From assembly GCA_023374025.1 (NCBI GenBank), contig SIJG01000019.1, forward strand, positions 1,376,810 through 1,440,809: a stretch of 64,000 bases of DNA. The letters are read 5' to 3'. Shown piece by piece: positions 56,609 to 64,000 of this stretch. Source of the DNA: Heterodera schachtii (lineage: Eukaryota > Nematoda > Chromadorea > Rhabditida > Heteroderidae). The translations under genes were made by a program, and so were the position numbers. The notes beneath the pieces were generated by a model. That model made no database searches and had not been told where the DNA came from. It was given only the letters and a program-made list of their open reading frames with translations. The stretch's first letter is position 1. Each line of letters starts with the position of its first letter.

Positions 56609-56930
56609 GGGTCGGGCGTTTTCGTGTGGGCCGTTTTCGTCCAACATTCTTGGTATCATTCGATATCCCTAAGTGTTCTCTATTAGCCTGCAAAATCCAA
56701 AAAATTTCGTTAAGGTTCAAAAAAGTTATGGTCAGAAGAGTTCAAAAAACCAAATTTTCCAAAAAATTTTTAGCTCGAAATTTTTTTTATACTGAGCGAA
56801 ATTTTTTGGAATTTTGGAGGCTAATAGAGCATCTGAAGGGCTTTTGAATGATACCAAGAATGTTGAATTTGGTTGGCAAAGAAAAAGTTATAGCCGAAAA
56901 ATTTCGCCCATGCGAAAACGGCCTGGTACA
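56609..56930. repeat. Palindromic repeat with ACCAAGAATGTTG arms
   Basis: The left arm CGTCCAACATTCTTGGTATC ... CTCTATTAGCCT is mirrored by AGGCTAATAGAGCATC ... GATACCAAGAATGTTG. The outer motif GGCCGTTTTCG is inverted as CGAAAACGGCC. Related to 12092-12416 and, more distantly, to 62640-62830 and single arms near 9610 and 57700. Confidence 0.7.
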
Positions 56931-57179
56931 ATCATAAACTATTATTTTTATTAATTTAAAATAAATTATTTACAAAACACTAAAAAAAATTAAATGGTAA
57001 ATAAATGGTAATTATTTTCATTCAATAATTAGAGGAAACCCACAAAGCTCGACCAAAAGTGCATTTTTATTTAAATTATTATTTTTTTAAATAAGTCTAA
57101 TTATTTAAAAACAAAAATAAATTTAAAAAGAAAAAATACCCGCCAAGCGTTTGTAAATCTGCACAAACATTTTAATTTT

Positions 57180-57940
57180 TGATTTAACTCGTTTTAAGGA
57201 ATGCAAAAAGCGTTCAAAAATTGGTCATCCAAAAAAAGTGTGATTTTGGGTCAGTTTTTCGAAAACAGTTCGAATTGTTCTTAAAGATTTGGAAAAAGCT
57301 TATTTTTCCCTTATAGGCAGACCAAAACCCTATCGAATGACCCCACTGACACCCCGTAATTAAAATTAGGCAGTATTTACTATATGTATTTATAATTATT
57401 TTTTGTTTAATTAATAATTTATAAAAAAAATTTGAATTAATAAAAAATCAAAAAAAAAAAAAAATCATTCAAAAGAATTTAATAAAATAATGAATGCAAA
57501 GACCCAGAATTGGTTGGACCCGAACCCACGACACACATCAGCAGAAAAGGCAGGCACACTAACCACTTGACTATTGGGTCGCTTGCCACGCTCGCTTTTA
57601 ATCCCCTTTTCCCTTCCCCTCTATTTTGGAAAAAATTCCGACCAAAAGTGCTTGTCCTCCCTTTTTAGGGCACTTCCCGGACCCGGACCCAAACAACACT
57701 GGTATCATTTGAAAGCCAAGAGTTTGTAGATGTGCACAAACATTTTCATTTTTTGGTTTGACCCATTTTAAGCTATGCAAAAAGCGTTCAAAAATAGGCA
57801 ATCCCAAAAAGTGCAATTTTTGACCCCTTTTTCGAACACAGTTCGAACAGTTCTAAACCGTTCGAAATGGCTATAGTTTTTCCTTATAGCCATTAAAAAA
57901 CTGAATCGTTTGATCCCACTCTCGACCCATAAAACGCGCT
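57180..57940. repeat. Two diverged direct copies of a ~180-bp segment
   Basis: 57180-57360 and about 57760-57940 share GCAAAAAGCGTTCAAAAAT, then TTTTTCGAA(A/C)ACAGTTCGAA, and a tail of the form TATCGAATGACCCCACT (first copy; second: ATCGTTTGATCCCACT). The tRNA-like sequence lies between them. Confidence 0.65.
57501..57580 (-). tRNA. tRNA-derived sequence
   Basis: On the minus strand: ends GACCCA and TGGGTC pair, the A box is TAGTCAAGTGG, the B box is GGTTCGGGTCC and the T stem is good. But 12 nt instead of 7 separate the T stem from the 3' end, and the anticodon arm (CCTGCCTTTTCTGCTG) does not fold canonically. It is likely a tRNA pseudogene or SINE head, unrelated in sequence to the 9346 type. 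Confidence 0.4.
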
Positions 57941-57984
57941 AGAAAGTCTTAAATTAGCTCAGAAGTGAGTTAGGGGGGTATTTT

Positions 57985-58195
57985 ATTCTTATAAGGGGAA
58001 CCAGGGCCCGATGGGCCCTGTTAAAGCGCCGGGGGCGCTTTCAACACCGGGGCCAGCAGGAGCCATCGGGTTTTCCCGTGCTTAAGGTACTCGCTCGGCC
58101 GCTTCGCGGCCTCGTTGGGGGCCTTCGGCCCCCTCCCCTCCCCTCTCCCACCCCTCCCTTAAGGTACTCGCTCGGCCGCTTCGCGGCCTATTAAA
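57985..58195. repeat. GC-rich hairpin cluster
   Basis: An abrupt ~210-bp GC-rich island in 80% AT DNA. Contains perfect hairpins: AGGGCCCGATGGGCCCT, GCGCCGGGGGCGC, GGCCGCTTCGCGGCC (twice) and GGGGGCCTTCGGCCCCC. The phrase TTAAGGTACTCGCTCGGCCG occurs twice, about 75 bp apart. It has the look of a mobile GC cluster or a structured RNA or DNA element. Not identified. Confidence 0.6.
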
Positions 58196-58653
58196 ATAGT
58201 TTTCTATAGATTGATCATTTTATGAACCTAAAAACCGGATCCTTAATATAAATGAAATTTACTCATTCAATTTATTTGGTTTTTATGCTTGTTAAATGAA
58301 GTAATAAAAAAAAACAAAAAAAAAAACAATCGGAATTTTCACTTCACAATCTTATTAATTTTGAAGCTATATAATATTAAATTTATAAATGCTAATTTGT
58401 GTAGGTAATGTTAAATATGTATTTATTAATGGACAAAAAATTTGTAAATGATATAATTGACAATTTGAAAAAATACAATATAACTGACATATTTAAAAGA
58501 AATATAATTATTCAAATTATTTTGAACAACCTAAATAATGTAACAAAAATGACAGCATAATGAAAATAAAATTGAAAAAGCTACTTCCAATATTTAAAAA
58601 AAAAACTTTTTTAAGCACCTAAATGCTGCGACATTTAAAGTTTAGAATTATTT

Positions 58654-59879
58654 AAAAAAAAAAAATTAAAATTTTAATAATTTAAATAAATATCAACTCC
58701 TCACGAAAAAAATAAATTTGTGAAAAATAAAAACAATAATTAGTTACGATTGAGACGATTATGAAAATATACATATCACCTGACTGAAAAATCTGTTTAT
58801 GAAAAAAAAAAACAAAATTATATTATAAACATCACATTTTTATAATTGCTTTTTGGTTTCCATAAAGCAAAAAATATATATTTATTATTGTTATAAATTA
58901 ATAAATTTAAATTTCATTATTAAAATAAAGGATAGATAAATAAAAAAAACTTGTGAATAGATAAAATATTTTTAAACACAAGCAAATAATAATGGATTAA
59001 AATAATTTGGCGATTTTCCAAATATAAATCAAATTTTAGCCCTAATCAAATCAATAAAGTATTATTTTAATTGTTATGGTTAACAAGAATATATTAATCG
59101 TCTTTGTGCATAATGTAACGACACATGATGTGAAATTGATAATTGAGAGGATTATAAAATACAATTAAAACCAAAAAAATATTTAAATTATTAAAATCAA
59201 AATATAAAAAAGAAAATTATGTGTATAATTAATAAAAATTAAAAATGCGTATTTTTAATTAAAAAGTTAAAAGAGAGAGCCATTTAAATAAAGATTAAAA
59301 ACGGAAACTTTAAAAATAATCAAAATCAATTAAGTGACTTTTAAAATATTTGAAAATTCTAAAAATTAAATTATTCAAAAATTGATATATGAAATAAAGC
59401 AAACTTGGATATTAATTTCATTTTTAATCTGATGGTCATAAATAAAAATTTCATATATTCATGTACAAGAATTATTTAAAAAATACAATAGCAAATGCAA
59501 ACCTACAAAATACTAGATCGAGAACAAAAATTTTTAAAATACTATTCCGTAGCATAAAAAATAGAAAATAAATAGAAGTAATGAAGATAACTTAAAAATA
59601 AGTTGTGCTTTCAAAAAATATTAAGTACAGAAAATTAATTTAAAATATAAGTAATATATATGTTATTTCTATCACTCTGAAATGAAGAAACTCTTTGTTC
59701 CAACTGTTTGTTCTAAGGATTCTCATGGACCAGTCATGGGTTTATTAAAAGAACTTTAGTTCAAAAATTTTTTATTAAATCAAACGAAAAAACAATTTAA
59801 TTATATTTTTATAATTAATTAGCCAGATAACATAAAGCCGGAAAAAGCTAGAAAAAAATAAAAAAATAAATAATAAAAG
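58654..59879. repeat. Direct copy 2 of the 1.2-kb AT-rich segment
   Basis: Near-perfect copy of 36120-37347. Unlike copy 1 it has ordinary flanking sequence on both sides, diverging after ATAAAAG at its right end. Confidence 0.9.
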
Positions 59880-62800
59880 TAGTCTGCCTGTAAAATTTGG
59901 TGCGATTATTTTGAATATAGAAGGCGCTAGATTCGATGAAAGTTTTTAAAATTTAAGGCTAAACATTTTGTTGTAATTAAAGAGGAATTAAAAATTTTTA
60001 GAATTTTTATTCAGAGCACTTTTTGATAGAAAAAGCATCAGAGAGCTTTATTTAGCATGTAAATTAATAATGTAAATATTTAAATTTTATTTTATTAATG
60101 ATCATATTGGAGTAAAAAATTTCATTTGCAAATGCTATTGCCCTTATCACCATCGTGACAAGATATTTATTTTCAAATGGTAAAATTAAGAATTATTATT
60201 TTAAATTTTTGTATAATAAAATAATAAAAAAACAAATGAACTAATTATATTAAACTGGATTTAATTATTTAATAAAATTCAACGATTAGTTATTTCAAAA
60301 ATTTATGACCAGAAAAACTCAAACATTTAAAAACATTGAATAAAAAAAATATATTCAAATAAAAAACATTTTAATTTAATTACTGAAACATATTTGCTTT
60401 TTTATCTTTTTTAACTAAACAAATACTTTCAATAAATCTTTCAAAATTACTTAATGACCATGAAAAAAGAAACTGATGGAGAATAATTTAATTAAATAAA
60501 AGAAACTAATTATAATTTGTCCATGACAAAAATAAAAATGAAAGTTTTGTTCACAGAAATAAAATATTGTTACAAAAATAAGTGAGCAAAACAAATAATT
60601 TTTCTTTTATTTTAAAAATATTTTTGAGTTTATTTAATAAATTTAAAATATTTTAAACTAAAATAAAAATAGTAAACATAAATAACAAATTTATTTAAAT
60701 TGCGAAAAATTTTTGAGTTACCTTAAACCTTTATACGGGAATAAAATATCCAAATAATAATTTAATTATTTTATTATTAAAGCAAATAGAAATGAAGCAA
60801 AACTCGAAAAATAACATGTCGCATAAAAGTGACCATAATACTCAAATGATAGTGAACAATTTTTCAATTGCACTTCTTGTTGAAAAACAATAATTGTGTG
60901 CAATTTGAATTGAGAAGGATTTTATATTTAAAATAACAGACAAACTAATTAAGGAATAACCGATTTGATTAATCATTTAAATGCTTAATTAAAAATTATT
61001 ATATTATCTTTATAAAATAAAGTTTAAATCATAAATATTAATATAAGAGAATTTATTTTAAGGACTATCATGATAGCAGAATATGATACTGATTGGACTA
61101 CTGAACGTGATTAAATTTAAAAGAATAATTGGAGAAAATCGCGCTATAAAATAAACATTTAAATGCCTACAGTTTGAAACATTATATTTGTAAAAAATTA
61201 AAAATTGATAAAAAAAAACGCGAAGGAAAAAGTTTTTTTAATTAGAAATAAAATGTTTGTCACCATTTTACGTTATTTTGCTTCCATTATATGAACTGAT
61301 TTTCTTTATCATTTGTTATTTAAGGGAAGATAAAAATCCATTTGAAATGACTATACATTTTTTTGGTCAGAATATTTAGTTTTAAAAAGTATTATACGTA
61401 AACTATCAATAAAAATAAAGGCGAAGCTAAAAAAAAGTATTAATAAATAGTTTTATTATTTCAAACAATATTTTTTTATGAAAAAATCGTCGTGTGGAAC
61501 TAATTAACTTCCATTAAAATGATTGCACAAATTCTTCAAACCATCGGCTCCACAAAAAGAAATTATTTTTCAATTAGTTTTCATTTAAAAATAAAATACA
61601 ATTTTTATCATTGATACTTATTTCTAATGGCAAATATTCGAATTTATTAAAAACAATTATTCATTTGCTTTATATTTTATTGGAGTAATGCGAAATTAGC
61701 GGTGATAAATATCCAGGTCAATCAGATAAATATAGCTGCAGCCTTTTTCAAACCCGAACATATTAGGATTATTTTTGCTATAATTTTTAAAAAATTTTAG
61801 GGAAAAACGAAAATCAATTTTCGACCCGACTCATAAGTAGCCTGGTTTTAGCTGTATTGTGATAAATATAATTAAAATAAAAATGCTAAATAGAATGATT
61901 GAATATTAAAGAAAGGCATTTAAATTAAAAAAACATATATATATTTCTCTAATTTGAAAATTATTTGAATAAAGATTTTTTAGTTTCTCTTGTAAAAATG
62001 AAAATCAATTTAATTGTTATATGCCATTTAGTTATCAAACAGATGATTCCAAAGCTTTTAACATTTTTAAAATAATTATCATTTAATTGGTCGCGGCTTT
62101 AAACTTGGTCCATGGTATGGAAATAAAAAAAAAATATCATATATATTTTATTTTATTTTAAAAAGATATAAAATTATATGATAAAGTTGTGACGTATAAA
62201 GACATTAAAACTTGTTTAAATTTTAATACACAAAACATGTAAAGAAAAATGAAGTTAAAAATTAAATAAAATAAAAATTGAGCATAAATCAATTTGTTAT
62301 TCAGGTTAAAAATTAGTCATAAATAAAAAACAAATTATAATAATTAAAGAAATTCAAATTTATTACGAAATATTAAATACTTATTACTTACTATCAAAAA
62401 TGAATTTAATTTAATTCTCAAAATTGAAATCAATAAATGAGTGCAGAAATAATTCATTTATAAAAAATTTTTATTGAATAAAATATTAAAATAAAATAAA
62501 AAAAATTTTCAATCACTAATTATAAAATAACAATGACAAAATTTAATATTTAATAAATGACTTCAGTTAAGTCACAAGAATGACAAGATTAGTTAAATTT
62601 TGCAAATAACCAATGAAATTAAATTTGGTGATTAAAATGATATTTTTCTTGATATCATCCATCATCCAATAGCTTAAAGTGTTTTCTATTACCCTGCAAA
62701 ATTTCAAAAAAGTTATTAAATTTCAAAAAAATATGTTTAAAAATAATTGATTTATCTATTTTTGTGTAACTTATCTGCTGATACCCTTGGAACGAACTCT

Positions 62801-64000
62801 CTTTTAAAACGGCCCTTGGCTACGTTTTATGAAAATTAAATTTCTTGATCAAAAAAATAAATAAATTATCATTCGGCATAATTGGTTGACCAATTAATTA
62901 ATGGTCAATAAAATATGTGCTAAAAAATGCTGAAATATGTGCTAAAAACCAAAAAAAATGCCAAAATATGTGTGAAATATGTACTCAAAATAAGCAATCA
63001 TAAATTATTAATATTTCCTGTTACTCAAATTTCTAATTCATATAATTAATATAAAAACTCATGAGTTTACAATTACAATAAAAATTTTGTCTTTTATTTA
63101 AAATTTTAAGATGGAATTTTGAAATGTTTTACTTTTAAAGCATGCAAATAATATTGGTCATTTTCTCTGGGTAATTTTTTTTATTATTTAGGGATTAAAT
63201 TATAATTGAATCTTCACTGAAAACCCAATAAAACAATAATAATTTTTTCATTGGATAAACTTCACCAATTAATTAATTAAATCAATAATTAATTCTTGCA
63301 ATAGAATGCAAATAATAATTTATAATGTTTAAATATTCGAATAATTAGGAAATTTTTTTTCTTAGTTTAAATAAATACACAAATAAAATAAATAATCAAA
63401 ATAATATTTATTGCTTTTTAATGTAACGATAATTAACTCCATTTATTCTCTTATTGAAAATATGAATATAAAAAGATTTTAATACTTTATTGAGAATTAA
63501 TTATAATTTTGTTTTTTAACGCAAGATATTATTTTTTAATTAAAATTTTTTATTTTTAATCTTTGACAGTTTTATTATTAAATTTATTACCATTATTTTC
63601 TTGTTTTAAAATATGATATATATTTAGGCGAATAATAATTATTGTTTACCTTTCTTATTATTTCGAAATGAAATTAAATAATATATAATAAACGAAAAAT
63701 AAAAAAAGAATTTGGCAAATTATTCCGTAAAACCTTGTTGTCATTTATTAAATCGTGCTTCTATTTTTTTATGATTTGTTTTAAACTTTTCTTTTTATAA
63801 AAATGTGGCTTTGTAATTATTATTTCTTTTCTTTTTTAATTGTAAAATAAAAAATAAGTTTATTTTAGAATTTTTTATTTCTTTTTGCTCTTTAATCTCA
63901 CGACCTTAAAAATTTGAAAGTGAGTGATTTTATACAATATTAGTCAAAACAATTTTTTTGCTATTATAGTTTTTATAAATTTACAAAAAAAACTGTTTAA
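59880..64000. other. AT-rich gene-empty DNA to the window end
   Basis: No genes seen. Notable pieces: 60680-60850, distantly similar to 45490-45700; 62640-62830, with words of the ACCAAGAATG palindromic family (GTGTTTTCTATTACCCTGCA); and 62910-62990, a small cluster of AAATATGTG motifs like the 5709-6278 element. Confidence 0.5.

Noticed and set aside
57598..57816. 72-codon minus-strand ORF
   Set aside because: It spans the edge of a duplicated non-coding segment and has no start context or homologue.

Overview
This window is AT-rich, intron-bearing animal DNA. The short introns (about 45-75 bp, GT...AG), the small secreted-protein genes, and the density of hAT-type miniature elements and tRNA-like repeats fit a nematode best, possibly a plant-parasitic one. 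No ribosomal or conserved housekeeping gene fixes the species, so that is inference. No bacterial operon, CRISPR array or viral genome was seen.

0-24 kb: five copies (A-E) of one four-exon gene family, on both strands: A 1-160 (-), B 734-2445 (+), C 7246-8981 (-), D 14161-15990 (+, split by a transposon), E 22031-23715 (+). Each fuller copy has a signal-peptide exon, two exons that each carry the same ~55-residue helical domain, and a charged coiled-coil exon. I do not recognise the family. Copies differ by single-base indels, so several are pseudogenes or carry assembly errors. Copies C and E are the best preserved. Copy D sits in the spacer of a large inverted repeat (arms 9711-13252 and 16957-19823). 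Each arm holds an intact three-exon gene for a small secreted peptide with eight cysteines, and each carries the same hAT insertion in intron 1.

Mobile elements: several hAT-like miniature elements can be delimited exactly by 8-bp target duplications (3944-4784, 5709-6278, 6421-6574, 10786-11843, 18396-18912). Each family has its own short motif repeated at its ends, while a common GC-rich core recurs inside families with different ends. Element 14272-15898 has repeat-built inverted ends, a 10-bp target duplication and coding-like cargo (Pack-MULE or foldback style). A Merlin/ISXO2-like transposase relic lies at 20280-20765.

24-34 kb: decayed elements, a four-exon secreted Ser/Pro/Lys-rich protein gene (27747-28914, -), then a 4.8-kb minisatellite of ~60-bp units.

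35-58 kb: an assembly gap (35236-36119) and very AT-rich gene-empty DNA. Within this lies an island (38.7-43 kb) with an inverted duplication of a gene built from tandem symmetric ~81-90-nt exons encoding a Pro-rich repeat. A 2.4-kb polypyrimidine block (53482-55850) is a ~1.03-kb tandem duplication. Small palindromic elements, a tRNA-like sequence and a GC-rich hairpin cluster follow.

58-64 kb: more AT-rich DNA. The piece 58654-59879 is almost identical to the sequence just after the gap (36120-37347), which points to a recent duplication or an assembly artefact.
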